DNA of 9,794 nucleotides from JAKZRT01 sp047518005 (GTDB lineage: Bacteria > Pseudomonadota > Alphaproteobacteria > Rhodobacterales > Rhodobacteraceae). The notes beneath the pieces are model-generated. The model searched no databases. It worked only from the letters and a program-made list of their open reading frames with translations, and had not been told where the DNA came from. A program made the translations under genes and the position numbers. This document shows positions 1 to 6,850 of the stretch, in pieces; position 1 is the stretch's first letter; each line of letters opens with the position of its first letter. The DNA is taken from the NCBI GenBank assembly GCA_047518005.1, contig JAKZRT010000108.1, forward strand, positions 1-9,794, read 5' to 3'.

Positions 1-1707
1 ATGCCCGGTCGCCCGCGCCCAGCCGCGGGCGGCTTTGCTGGCCGCCTCGACTGCATTGCGAATGTCCTTGCGGTTGGCCTCGCCCACTTCGCCCAGCATC
101 GCACCTTTTGGACCCCAGATAGCGCGCGAATAGCCGCCGTCGGGGCGCGCCTGTTTACCGGCGATGTAAAACTTCGCGGTGCGGTCGATGCGTGGGAGCG
201 CGTGGCCTGTGCCTGCCGCGTTGGCAGCAACTTTTGCCAGTTTCGCGGCCTTTGCGCGGGGCCGCGTATACGCCGCAAGCCCTTCCCAGCCGCCCTCACG
301 GCCGAAACCGGATTCGCGCACCCCGCCAAAGCCTGCCGCCGCGTCGAAAAGGTTTGTGGCATTGATCCAGACGATGCCTGCGGCCAATTTCGGCGCGATG
401 TCGAGCGCCAGGTTCACGTTTTCCGTCCACAGCGTCGCCGCCAGCCCATAGCGGGTGTTGTTGGCCAGTTCGACGGCCTCGGCGGGCGTGCGAAAGGTGG
501 TGCCGACCAGCACCGGGCCGAAGATTTCTTCCTGCATCAGCATTGACGCGGCATCGAGCCCGGTGATCAGCGTCGGCGGATAGAAACACCCGCCTTTGGG
601 CAGGGGCGTTGAAGGTTGATAAAGCTGCCCCTCGCCGGCGCCCTCGTTGACCAGCCGGGTGATGGTGGCCAGTTGCACCGGGTCGACCACTGCGCCGATG
701 TCATTGCATTTGTCCAGCGGATCGCCGATGCGCAGCCCGTCCATGCGGCGCTTGAGTTTGGTGTGGAACCGGTCGGCCACACCTTCCTGCACGATCAGCC
801 GAGAACCGGCGCAACAGACCTGGCCTTGGTTGAACCAGATCGCATCCACCAGCCCCTCGACCGCGCTGTCGATGTCGGCGTCGTCAAAGACGATGTAGGG
901 CGATTTGCCGCCCAGCTCGAGGGTCAGCGATTTGCCGGTGCCCGCCGTGGCGCGGCGGATGGCGCGGCCGACGGATGTGGACCCGGTGAAGGCGATCTTG
1001 TCGCAGCCGGGGTGATCGACGATCATCGCGCCGACCGCACCGTCACCGGTCACGATGTTCACGACGCCTTCGGGAAGGCCGACCTGCGCGCAGGTCTCGG
1101 CAAAAAGAAGCGCGGTCAGCGATGTGTATTCCGCCGGTTTCAGGACCACCGTGTTGCCCATGGCCAGCGCTGGCGCAATCTTCCACGACAGCATCAACAG
1201 CGGGAAATTCCACGGGATGATCTGACCGCAAACGCCCAAAGGCTCGGCGTCGGGCAGTTCGGCCTCGCTCAGCTGCGCCATGCCCGCGTGATAGTAAAAA
1301 TGCCGCTGCACCAGCGGAATGTCGATGTCGCGGGATTCGCGGATCGGCTTGCCGTTATCGAGGCTCTCGAGCACCGCAAATCGGCGCGAGTGCTTTTGCA
1401 GGGCGCGGGCCAGCGCGTAGAGGTATCGCGCGCGTCCATGCCCGCCCAGATCGGCCCAACCGGGCTGCGCCGCGCGCGCCGCTGCAACCGCGGCATCGAC
1501 GTCGGCCTTGCGCGCCTGGCTGAGCGTGGCCAACGTTGCCCCATTGGCCGGATTGCGGCTGGCAAACCCCTTGGTGGGATTGGTGAAGGCCCCGCCGACG
1601 AAATGCCCAAAGCGGCGTTTGCCACCCTCCAGCCAGTCCATGACCGGCCCCGCATCTTCGGGCGCGGGGCCGTAGTCCATGGTCTCGAAGCGTTCCTTGA
1701 CGGTCAT
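1..1707 (-). CDS. Aldehyde dehydrogenase with a second C-terminal ALDH-like domain (partial, runs off left edge)
   Basis: NAD(P)-dependent aldehyde dehydrogenase; 569 residues are visible and the frame is still open at base 1, so the 3' end is missing. The first domain (about residues 35-480) is complete: IPWNFP with the oxyanion Asn near 167, KPAE near 190, the cofactor loop FTGSTSVG near 240, general base Glu in LELGGK near 264, catalytic Cys as the first Cys of GQVCCAG near 298, and EEIFGPV near 393. A single ALDH would end near residue 500. Instead, after an Ala/Lys-rich linker (about 483-505), a new ALDH N-terminus begins (KFYIAGK near 512, then KDIRNAVEAA near 547), so the protein appears to be a tandem form. 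The ATG lies 2 bp after the deoC stop, with GGGAT just upstream, so the two are surely co-transcribed. Inference: it oxidises the acetaldehyde released by DeoC. The family and active-site calls are firm; the substrate is not. Confidence 0.93.
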   Translation of the reverse strand, partial: MTVKERFETMDYGPAPEDAGPVMDWLEGGKRRFGHFVGGAFTNPTKGFASRNPANGATLATLSQARKADVDAAVAAARAAQPGWADLGGHGRARYLYALARALQKHSRRFAVLESLDNGKPIRESRDIDIPLVQRHFYYHAGMAQLSEAELPDAEPLGVCGQIIPWNFPLLMLSWKIAPALAMGNTVVLKPAEYTSLTALLFAETCAQVGLPEGVVNIVTGDGAVGAMIVDHPGCDKIAFTGSTSVGRAIRRATAGTGKSLTLELGGKSPYIVFDDADIDSAVEGLVDAIWFNQGQVCCAGSRLIVQEGVADRFHTKLKRRMDGLRIGDPLDKCNDIGAVVDPVQLATITRLVNEGAGEGQLYQPSTPLPKGGCFYPPTLITGLDAASMLMQEEIFGPVLVGTTFRTPAEAVELANNTRYGLAATLWTENVNLALDIAPKLAAGIVWINATNLFDAAAGFGGVRESGFGREGGWEGLAAYTRPRAKAAKLAKVAANAAGTGHALPRIDRTAKFYIAGKQARPDGGYSRAIWGPKGAMLGEVGEANRKDIRNAVEAASKAARGWARATGH

Positions 1708-1709
1708 AT

Positions 1710-2726
1710 CTATCCCATCGGATGGCGGTAGAGCGCTGAATAGCGCCCGGTGACGTGGTGTTCGAGCTGGCGTTCGATATCGCCCAACAGCGACGAGGCC
1801 CCGAACCGGAAAAGGTCATTGCGCAGCCAGCGATCGCCCAGCTCGTCTTTGATCAGGGCGAGGTAAGTGACCGCGTCTTTGGCCTTGGAGATACCGCCCG
1901 CGGGCTTGTAGCCGATCCGGTATCCGGTGCGGTCGAAATAATCGCGCAACGCCCGGATCATCACCAGGCTGACCGGCAGGGTTGCGTTGACGCTTTCCTT
2001 GCCGGTCGAGGTTTTGATGAAATCGGCACCGCCCATCATGGTGACCAGCGAGGCGCGGGCGACATTGCGCAACGAGCCGAGCTCGCCGGTGGCCAGGATC
2101 GCCTTCATATGGGCCGGGCCGCAGGCCGCGCGCATGGCGCGGGTCTCGTCGTAGAGCGCGGTCCAGTCGCCAGTCAGCACGTGACGGCGCGAGATGACGA
2201 TGTCGATCTCGCCAGCCCCGGCCTTAACGCTGGCGCGCACTTCGGCGAGCCTTTGCGCAAAAGGCGACAGACCGGCGGGAAAGCCGGTCGACACGGCGGC
2301 AACGGGAATGCCGGTGCCCGCAAGGGCGGCCAGCGCTGCCGGGATCATGTCGTGATAGACACAGACCGCACCGGTGGTGATCGGGTCGACGCCGAGAGCA
2401 TCGAGAATTTCAGACCGCACCGGATGACGCGCCTTGGCGCAAAGCCGGCGCACCCGGCCGGGCGTGTCGTCGCCTGCCAGCGTGGTCAGGTCGATCATGG
2501 TGATGGCGCGCAACAGCCAGGCTGCCTGGTGGTCTTTCTTGACCGACCGCCGCCCCGGCAGCGTTGCGGCGCGCCGCTCGATGGCCGAGGTGTTGGCCTG
2601 GACCCGGGCGACCCAGTCCAGATCCAGCGCCATGCCGGGATTGCGCGGTTCGGTTACCTGCAGCGCAAGCGGGTCGCTGATCGCGGCGCTGCTGGCCGGT
2701 GCGGTGGCTGATCGGGATGGGCTCAC
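1710..2726 (-). CDS. deoC: Deoxyribose-phosphate aldolase (DERA), vertebrate-like long type
   Basis: Cleaves 2-deoxyribose-5-phosphate to glyceraldehyde-3-phosphate and acetaldehyde, the last step of deoxynucleoside catabolism in the cytoplasm. With the GTG start at 2726 it is 338 residues, longer than the roughly 250-residue E. coli enzyme and close to human DERA. Shared signatures include RRxVKK, WLLxAxTxIDLTTL, GAVCVY, GFPAG, EIDIVI, LTGxWxALYDE, ILATGELG, FIKTSTGKExVNAT, KPAGGI and HHVTGRY. The Schiff-base Lys is in IKTSTG (about 238), the partner Lys in KPAGG (about 274) and the acidic residue in EIDIV (about 175). The start is uncertain: the frame is open to an ATG at 2819, but that stretch reads poorly and crosses a dyad. 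An ATG at 2633, just before the conserved LDLDW, is also possible. It leads the ALDH gene by 2 bp and diverges from rpe. Confidence 0.93.
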   Translation of the reverse strand: MSPSRSATAPASSAAISDPLALQVTEPRNPGMALDLDWVARVQANTSAIERRAATLPGRRSVKKDHQAAWLLRAITMIDLTTLAGDDTPGRVRRLCAKARHPVRSEILDALGVDPITTGAVCVYHDMIPAALAALAGTGIPVAAVSTGFPAGLSPFAQRLAEVRASVKAGAGEIDIVISRRHVLTGDWTALYDETRAMRAACGPAHMKAILATGELGSLRNVARASLVTMMGGADFIKTSTGKESVNATLPVSLVMIRALRDYFDRTGYRIGYKPAGGISKAKDAVTYLALIKDELGDRWLRNDLFRFGASSLLGDIERQLEHHVTGRYSALYRHPMG

Positions 2727-2819
2727 GTGACCGCTCGCATTCGACGCTCGGGGAAGCCCGCAAGGTCGCACGTCCGCTGCGCCCGCGCAAGCCTTGGCGG
2801 CGCGCGTTTGGCTTTTCAT

Positions 2820-2844
2820 CCCGGTCGGGCCGCGCTAGACCGGG
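2820..2844. promoter_or_regulatory. 7+7 bp inverted repeat in the deoC/rpe divergent region (candidate operator and promoter)
   Basis: The gap between the divergent deoC and rpe genes (2727-2871) contains a perfect dyad, CCCGGTC at 2820-2826 and GACCGGG at 2838-2844, separated by 11 bp. The right arm overlaps TAGACC (2836-2841), a plausible -10-like element for rpe, with TTTTCA at about 2813-2818 as a weak -35 about 17 bp upstream. The size and position would suit a dimeric regulator acting on rpe, deoC or both. The promoter elements are weak matches and the operator role is inferred; only the dyad itself is certain. Confidence 0.35.
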
Positions 2845-2871
2845 CGCAGGCCCACGACCCGAGGTTTATCC

Positions 2872-3558
2872 ATGCCATTCGACCGCTCGATCAAGATTGC
2901 CGCGTCCATTCTGGCCGCCGATTTCGCCAATTTCGGGGCTGAATGCGAAGCAGTCGAGGCGGCAGGCGCGGACTGGGTGCACGTTGACGTTATGGACGGG
3001 CAATTCGTGCCCAACATCACTTTTGGTCCGGCGCTGTGCGCGGCGATCCGGCCGCATATCAAAACGCTGATGGACGTGCATCTGATGATTTCACCGGTTG
3101 ATCCTTACATTCAGGCTTTCGCCGATGCCGGGGCCGATGTGATCACCGCCCATGTCGAGGCCGGGCCGCATATTCACCGCACGTTGCAGGCGATCCGCGG
3201 CACCGGCGCGAAGGCGGGCGTGGCGCTGAACCCCGGCACGCCCGCGGGCGCAGTGGCCGATGTGCTGGATCTGGTCGATCTGATCTGTGTGATGACCGTG
3301 AACCCTGGCTACGGCGGGCAGACATTCATCGACATGACGGCCAAGGTTCGCGACCTGCGCGCCATGATCGGCGACCGGCCGGTGCATATCGAGATCGACG
3401 GCGGTGTTGATCCGGGCACCGCGCCCGCGCTGGTCGCAGCAGGCGCTGACGTTCTGGTGGCTGGTTCTGCGGCGTTTCGGGGCGGATCGGTCGATAACCC
3501 CGGGCCCTACGGCGACAATATACGGGCCATTCGCGCCGCGGCTGAGGGCGCGCATTAA
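2872..3558 (+). CDS. rpe: Ribulose-phosphate 3-epimerase
   Basis: Interconverts D-ribulose-5-phosphate and D-xylulose-5-phosphate in the pentose phosphate pathway and, in autotrophs, the Calvin cycle. It is a 228-residue TIM barrel, the usual length. Visible motifs are the strand-1 ASILAADF (10-18), the metal and catalytic region WVHVDVMDG (His37, Asp39), VPNITFG (46-52), DVHLMI with His70, VMTVNPGYGGQ (140-150) and IEIDGGV with Asp176 as the second catalytic acid. The phosphate-binding end VAGSAAF follows. The ATG is supported by GAGG at 2861-2864, 7 bp upstream. It is the only plus-strand gene here, divergent from deoC and convergent with the lactonase. Nothing suggests that it is degraded or duplicated. 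Confidence 0.97.
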   Translation: MPFDRSIKIAASILAADFANFGAECEAVEAAGADWVHVDVMDGQFVPNITFGPALCAAIRPHIKTLMDVHLMISPVDPYIQAFADAGADVITAHVEAGPHIHRTLQAIRGTGAKAGVALNPGTPAGAVADVLDLVDLICVMTVNPGYGGQTFIDMTAKVRDLRAMIGDRPVHIEIDGGVDPGTAPALVAAGADVLVAGSAAFRGGSVDNPGPYGDNIRAIRAAAEGAH

Positions 3559-3564
3559 GTGATT

Positions 3565-3578
3565 GCGCCGCAAGGCGC
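3565..3578. terminator. Candidate bidirectional terminator hairpin between rpe and the lactonase
   Basis: The 29 bp between two convergent stop codons holds a perfect stem, GCGCC paired with GGCGC, closed on the plus strand by a GCAA tetraloop (GNRA class, which stabilises hairpins). There is no strong T run after it on either strand: GCCGTTTGG follows on the plus strand and AATCACTTAAT on the minus. If it is a terminator it is a weak or non-canonical one. Its placement exactly between converging genes is the main support. Confidence 0.45.
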
Positions 3579-3587
3579 GCCGTTTGG

Positions 3588-4442
3588 TCAGAGGATCATG
3601 CGGTGCTCGGCCAGACCGGGGCCGACACCTTCCAGCAGATAAGTCTTGCCGTGGGCTGGTTCGCGGGCAAGCGTCTGGGCATCCATTCGTTGACTGGCGG
3701 TTGTTATGATCATGCGGGTCAGGTCGGGCCCGCCAAATGCAGGACATGTCGGGTTCAGCGCCGGGACCGCGATCGCCTCCACGAAACCGCCGTCAGGACC
3801 ATAAACCGCGACCCGAGCGCCGCCGTATTGCGCGTTCCAGAGATTGCCAGCGGCATCGACAACAGACCCATCCGGGTGCCAGCCCTCGGTGCGGGTGTCG
3901 ATGTGAGTTTCGGGCTCGCCTATGGGCCAACCATGCGCCGGGTCAAGCCGCTGTCGCCAGATCTGGCGTCGGTCGGTGTCGGTGAAATAGGCGGTGGTTC
4001 CATCGGGGGCGAAACAGATCGAATTCGGGATCGTGATTGACGGGTAAAGCACGCGAAGTTCGCCCCGGTAATATCTGTAAATAGAGCCTGCCCCGGCCTC
4101 GCCGCCGATCCCCATCGTGCCGATCCAAAAGCCACCGTAGGGGTCGGCGCGCCCGTCGTTGGTGCGGGTGCGCGGATCGTCGGCCTCGAGCGGGCACAGA
4201 TCTTCGTGGGCGCCGGTTTCGATGTTAAAAAGCATCAGCGCCCGCTGCCCCGCGACGATCATCCGGTCGTGGTCGACCCAGCCCGCCGCGCTGACGTAAC
4301 CATCAAATTCCCAGACCTGCCCCTGGTCCGAAAAAAGCCTGTGCGCGTTGATGTCGAACCAGAAAAACCCCTGCCGTTCGGGGTGCCAGAGCGGACCCTC
4401 GCCAAGCGACAGCGCGCGGTCGTCGAAGATCGCGGCGCTCAT
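3588..4442 (-). CDS. SMP-30/gluconolactonase/LRE family lactonase (likely sugar-acid lactonase)
   Basis: Predicted metal-dependent hydrolase that opens an aldonolactone ring. It is a 284-residue six-bladed propeller typical of the regucalcin/gluconolactonase family. Metal ligands match the family: Glu15 in LGEGPLW, Asn140 in IPNSICF and Asp191 in HPDGSVVD. The substrate-contact motif RTNDGRADPYGGFWIGTM lies at 93-110, with TDTD at 154-157. There is no signal peptide, so it is cytoplasmic. It overlaps dgoA by 4 bp (ATGA) and has no clear ribosome site of its own, so translational coupling is likely. The dgoA partner points to galactonolactone or a related sugar lactone, but specificity in this family cannot be read from sequence; L-arabinonolactone and gluconolactone remain possible. 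Confidence 0.9.
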   Translation of the reverse strand: MSAAIFDDRALSLGEGPLWHPERQGFFWFDINAHRLFSDQGQVWEFDGYVSAAGWVDHDRMIVAGQRALMLFNIETGAHEDLCPLEADDPRTRTNDGRADPYGGFWIGTMGIGGEAGAGSIYRYYRGELRVLYPSITIPNSICFAPDGTTAYFTDTDRRQIWRQRLDPAHGWPIGEPETHIDTRTEGWHPDGSVVDAAGNLWNAQYGGARVAVYGPDGGFVEAIAVPALNPTCPAFGGPDLTRMIITTASQRMDAQTLAREPAHGKTYLLEGVGPGLAEHRMIL

Positions 4443-5041
4443 GGTGCGACCGCGTCGTATGCGGTGACCATCCGGGACGCGCGTTCGCCAACTTCGCTGG
4501 CGGTGAGCCCAGGTTTGTAAAGCGACGATCCGATGCCGAACCCATTTGCCCCGGCGGCCAGCCAGGCGGCGAAATTATCCGGCCCGACGCCGCCGACCAT
4601 GAAAATCTGGGTGTCCGCTGGCAAAACCGCGCGCAGCGCCTTGAGCCCCTCGGTGCCCAGCAGGAACGACGGGAAGACCTTCAGCCCGTCAGCGCCCGCC
4701 GCCAGCGCCGAAAAACACTCGGTTGGCGTCAGAACGCCGGGAAAGCTTTGCATGTCTTGCGCCTTGGTGGCGGCGATCACCGCCGGGTCGCAATTGGGCG
4801 ACACCACCAGCGTGCCACCAGCCGATTTGACCTCGGCCACCTGGGCGCGCGACAGCACGGTGCCCGCCCCGATCACCGCGCGCGCACCGCAGGCCCGCGC
4901 CAAAGCGGCGATGCTGGACAAGGGGTCGGGCGAATTCAGCGGCACCTCGATGCGAGTGATGCCTGCGGCAATGATCGCCTCGGCGACGTCCACCGCTTCG
5001 GACGGGTCGATACCGCGCAGAATAGCGATCAATGGCCGCAT
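4439..5041 (-). CDS. dgoA: 2-dehydro-3-deoxy-6-phosphogalactonate aldolase
   Basis: Class I aldolase splitting 2-dehydro-3-deoxy-6-phosphogalactonate into pyruvate and glyceraldehyde-3-phosphate (De Ley-Doudoroff galactonate pathway). At 200 residues it has the normal KDPG/KDPGal aldolase length. Key features are LIAILRG with Arg9, IEVPLNSP with general base Glu32, GAGTV (59-62), VVSPN (79-83) and Schiff-base Lys121 in LKVFPS, followed by the phosphate-binding VGGV and GIGSSLY. PLNSP and LKVFPS follow E. coli DgoA rather than the Eda (KDPG) pattern, which supports the substrate call. The ATG at 5041 has GGGGA upstream at close spacing. It sits 58 bp behind soeC on the same strand and overlaps the lactonase by ATGA. 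The 2-dehydro-3-deoxygalactonokinase (dgoK) that must supply its substrate is not in the window. Confidence 0.92.
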   Translation of the reverse strand: MRPLIAILRGIDPSEAVDVAEAIIAAGITRIEVPLNSPDPLSSIAALARACGARAVIGAGTVLSRAQVAEVKSAGGTLVVSPNCDPAVIAATKAQDMQSFPGVLTPTECFSALAAGADGLKVFPSFLLGTEGLKALRAVLPADTQIFMVGGVGPDNFAAWLAAGANGFGIGSSLYKPGLTASEVGERASRMVTAYDAVAP

Positions 5042-5047
5042 GATGTC

Positions 5048-5064
5048 CCCATTCGTCGGATGGG
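5048..5064. repeat. Short inverted repeat in the soeC-dgoA gap
   Basis: The 58 bp between soeC and dgoA contains CCCAT and ATGGG arms around a 7-base loop, just upstream of the dgoA start. The stem is short and no T run follows it. It could be a weak transcription boundary or operator half-sites, or chance. I see no other clear signal in this gap, so whether dgoA is read from the soe promoter is open. Confidence 0.25.
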
Positions 5065-5099
5065 TGGGTTTTGCGTCAGATCAGCTTTGGGCGCAAGCG

Positions 5100-5972
5100 T
5101 CAGCGTTTGCCGTAGTAAAGCCCCACCACATGCTCGGCCTCGGCAAAAAAGAGCCAGCGCGCAGCCAGAGCGCCGATCAGGTGGAAGGCGGCGGCGAAAG
5201 CGCCATGGGCGAGGCTGGCACCGATCAGAAGGATCGCGGCCGGGATCAGGGACATCGATATGACCGCGATGATCCGGACTTTGGCGGCGTGGCGGCGACC
5301 GACCACATAGACCATTTCACTCAGCAGGTAATTGGTGCCGGTGTGCGGCGGCTCGAAGGCGCGCACCTGGCCGTGGGTCCCGAGCCCGGTGGCGGTGCCG
5401 ATGGTGTGGCCCGCATCCGCGAAACGCCGGTCGCCGATGTGCCAGGCATAGATCTGAAAGGCACCGGTCGCGACCAGCAGGCCAAGGGTCAGGGCCCCTT
5501 GAAATGTCAGGATCGCGCCGCCGGTCGCCGTCAGCGCAATAAATATCGCCGGCGTGGTCCAGTGGTTCCAGCGCGGCACCGCCTTGATCTGAGCATAGAT
5601 CATCGAAGTTGCGCCCACGGTGGCGAGCGCCAGCGCTGAAGCGGCGAGGCCGAGCCAGGGCAAGACAACGCCGAAAAAGACGATGAGAGCGCCGTAAAGC
5701 GTGGTGATCACCAGCGCGGCCAGCGACAGCCAGCCTTCGCGGCTGAGCCAGCTTGACCGCCACTGGGTGAACGCCTTGAGCGCGCGTTCGGGGTGGCCGA
5801 GGTGAAAGACCGAGGCCAAGAGCCCGACAACCGCCAGCGCGCCGCCGAGGGCAAACTGGAAAAACCCGGCCCAGCCGGGACCCGTCGGCGCGGTCAGCCC
5901 AAGGAAAAACAGCACCCCGAAGCCGAGGCTTGAGAGCGTCGTGAACGCGATGATCGACGGTGCCGGGTGCAT
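5100..5972 (-). CDS. soeC: DmsC-family membrane anchor subunit of the sulfite dehydrogenase
   Basis: Integral membrane subunit that anchors the molybdoenzyme and passes electrons between its iron-sulfur subunit and the quinone pool. The 290-residue product has eight hydrophobic segments, at about 6-28, 33-59, 78-106, 107-131, 137-161, 162-180, 228-256 and 258-288, matching the eight-helix DmsC fold rather than a short cytochrome b anchor. The loop HLGHPERALKAFTQWRSSWLSREG (in the region 57-80) carries the family's typical HLG and SWLSRE motifs, and the C-terminal helix ends with EAEHVVGLYYGKR-type sequence. Its ATG overlaps the soeB stop by one base (TAATG), so the two are translationally coupled. 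DmsC itself is the anchor of DMSO reductase; the Soe assignment rests on the partner subunits. Confidence 0.85.
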   Translation of the reverse strand: MHPAPSIIAFTTLSSLGFGVLFFLGLTAPTGPGWAGFFQFALGGALAVVGLLASVFHLGHPERALKAFTQWRSSWLSREGWLSLAALVITTLYGALIVFFGVVLPWLGLAASALALATVGATSMIYAQIKAVPRWNHWTTPAIFIALTATGGAILTFQGALTLGLLVATGAFQIYAWHIGDRRFADAGHTIGTATGLGTHGQVRAFEPPHTGTNYLLSEMVYVVGRRHAAKVRIIAVISMSLIPAAILLIGASLAHGAFAAAFHLIGALAARWLFFAEAEHVVGLYYGKR

Positions 5973-6727
5973 TAACCGAGCCGTTCCAATGCCTTGTCAA
6001 GCCAGCCGAGCCAGCCTTGCGGGTCTTCGGCGACGGGTTGAAGGAGCGGCGCGAGCACATCTGTCGGCGCGTCCTCCCAGGCGTCGCGGGGGCGCGGCGG
6101 CAGATATTTGTTGACCGGTTTGGTGCCCTGTTCGGGCATCAGGTCGACGCCGCCGCGCGCGGCCACCAGTTTGGACACGTCGCTGTCGGGATCGCCCAGA
6201 TCGCCAAAGTGGCGGGCCCCGACCGGGCAGGTGCGCACGCAGGCGGGCTCGCGGTCTTGTTCGGGCAGGTTTTCGTTGTAGATGCGATCGACGCAGAGGG
6301 TGCATTTCTTCATCACCTTCTCGACCGGGTCCATCTCGCGCGCGCCGTAGGGGCAAGCCCAGGCACAAAGGCCGCAACCAATGCAATCGGCCTCGTTGAC
6401 CAGGACGATACCGTCTTCGACGCGCTTGTAGCTGGCCCCGGTCGGGCAGACGGTGACGCAAGGTGCGTCGTCGCAATGCAGGCAGGATCTGGGGAAATGC
6501 GCAAGCTGGGCCGCGCCCTGAACCGGCTGAACCTCGTAGGAATGCACGCGGTTCAGAAACGCACCCACAGGGTCGGCGCCGTAAGCATCGACGTCGGCCA
6601 AGGGCGCGCCGTAGTTCTCGGTGTTCCAGCCCTTGCAGGCGGTCACGCAGGCGTGGCAGCCAACACAGGTGTCGAGGTCGATCACCAGGCCGAGTTTCTT
6701 TTCGGTTTTGGCGGGGAGCGTAGTCAT
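5972..6727 (-). CDS. soeB: Four-cluster [4Fe-4S] electron-transfer subunit of the sulfite dehydrogenase
   Basis: DmsB/NrfC/PsrB-type ferredoxin subunit, 251 residues, linking the molybdenum subunit to the membrane anchor. All 16 cluster cysteines are present in four groups: 21/24/27/31 (CVGCHACVTAC), 82/85/90/94 (CLHCDDAPCVTVC), 115/118/121/125 (CIGCGLCAWAC) and 142/145/163/167. After the last group comes a cysteine-free tail of about 80 residues. There is no Tat signal, so the protein stays in the cytoplasm, unlike PsrB-type partners of exported enzymes. I chose the ATG at 6727 because GGA lies 8 bp upstream and homology starts there. The frame stays open to an ATG at 6793, but that extension reads KRR-rich and comes from the hairpin-filled spacer. 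It overlaps soeC by 1 bp and follows soeA after 160 bp. Confidence 0.9.
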   Translation of the reverse strand: MTTLPAKTEKKLGLVIDLDTCVGCHACVTACKGWNTENYGAPLADVDAYGADPVGAFLNRVHSYEVQPVQGAAQLAHFPRSCLHCDDAPCVTVCPTGASYKRVEDGIVLVNEADCIGCGLCAWACPYGAREMDPVEKVMKKCTLCVDRIYNENLPEQDREPACVRTCPVGARHFGDLGDPDSDVSKLVAARGGVDLMPEQGTKPVNKYLPPRPRDAWEDAPTDVLAPLLQPVAEDPQGWLGWLDKALERLG

Positions 6728-6745
6728 GGGCGGTTTCCAAACGGA

Positions 6746-6760
6746 CACGCCTGCGGCGTG
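6746..6760. repeat. Hairpin in the 5' leader of soeB
   Basis: Perfect 6 bp stem (CACGCC paired with GGCGTG) with a TGC loop, about 20 bp upstream of the soeB start. It is the soeB-proximal member of the group of inverted repeats filling the soeA-soeB gap and could influence ribosome access or protect a processed mRNA end. The role is inferred. Confidence 0.5.
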
Positions 6761-6787
6761 CAGTCTTTTGTTTGCGCCGCGTCTCTT

Positions 6788-6808
6788 GGGCATTGCCGAG
6801 CAATGCCC
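6788..6808. repeat. 9 bp inverted repeat, first of two related hairpins
   Basis: Arms GGGCATTGC (6788-6796) and GCAATGCCC (6800-6808) pair perfectly around a CGA loop. The inner core ATTGC/GCAAT is shared with the hairpin at 6817-6836, eight bases away, which makes the pair look like a tandem REP-type unit rather than two chance stems. In an mRNA running from soeA to soeB this would form a very stable stem-loop. Confidence 0.7.
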
Positions 6809-6816
6809 TGCCGACA

Positions 6817-6836
6817 GGCGATTGCCAGCAATCGCC
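6817..6836. repeat. 9 bp inverted repeat, second of two related hairpins
   Basis: Arms GGCGATTGC (6817-6825) and GCAATCGCC (6828-6836) pair perfectly around a CA loop. The five loop-proximal base pairs are the same as in the 6788-6808 hairpin, while the outer four differ but still pair, so the structure is kept where the sequence is not. No T run follows on the minus strand, so this is not a standard intrinsic terminator for soeA. Confidence 0.7.
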
Positions 6837-6850
6837 GAGAGGGCGTCGCG

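Noticed and set aside
616..2711. Long plus-strand open frames at 616-1731 and 1755-2711.
   Set aside because: They are antisense shadows of the ALDH and deoC genes, with low-complexity Arg/Gly/Ala-rich translations and no motifs.
1..5041. Reading the ALDH, lactonase and aldolase as a sulfoquinovose (sulfo-Entner-Doudoroff) cluster.
   Set aside because: The ALDH is tied to deoC, not to the lactonase; the aldolase has the DgoA signature; and no sulfoquinovosidase, sulfosugar dehydrogenase or dehydratase is present. Only a weak hypothesis is kept in the findings.
4533..5639. A 368-codon plus-strand open frame.
   Set aside because: It crosses dgoA, the gap and soeC in antisense and has no domain character; the minus-strand genes explain the region.
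6728..6793. A 22-residue N-terminal extension of soeB to an ATG at 6793.
   Set aside because: The extension is translated from the hairpin-bearing spacer, resembles no ferredoxin N-terminus, and ATG 6727 has a ribosome site at normal spacing.
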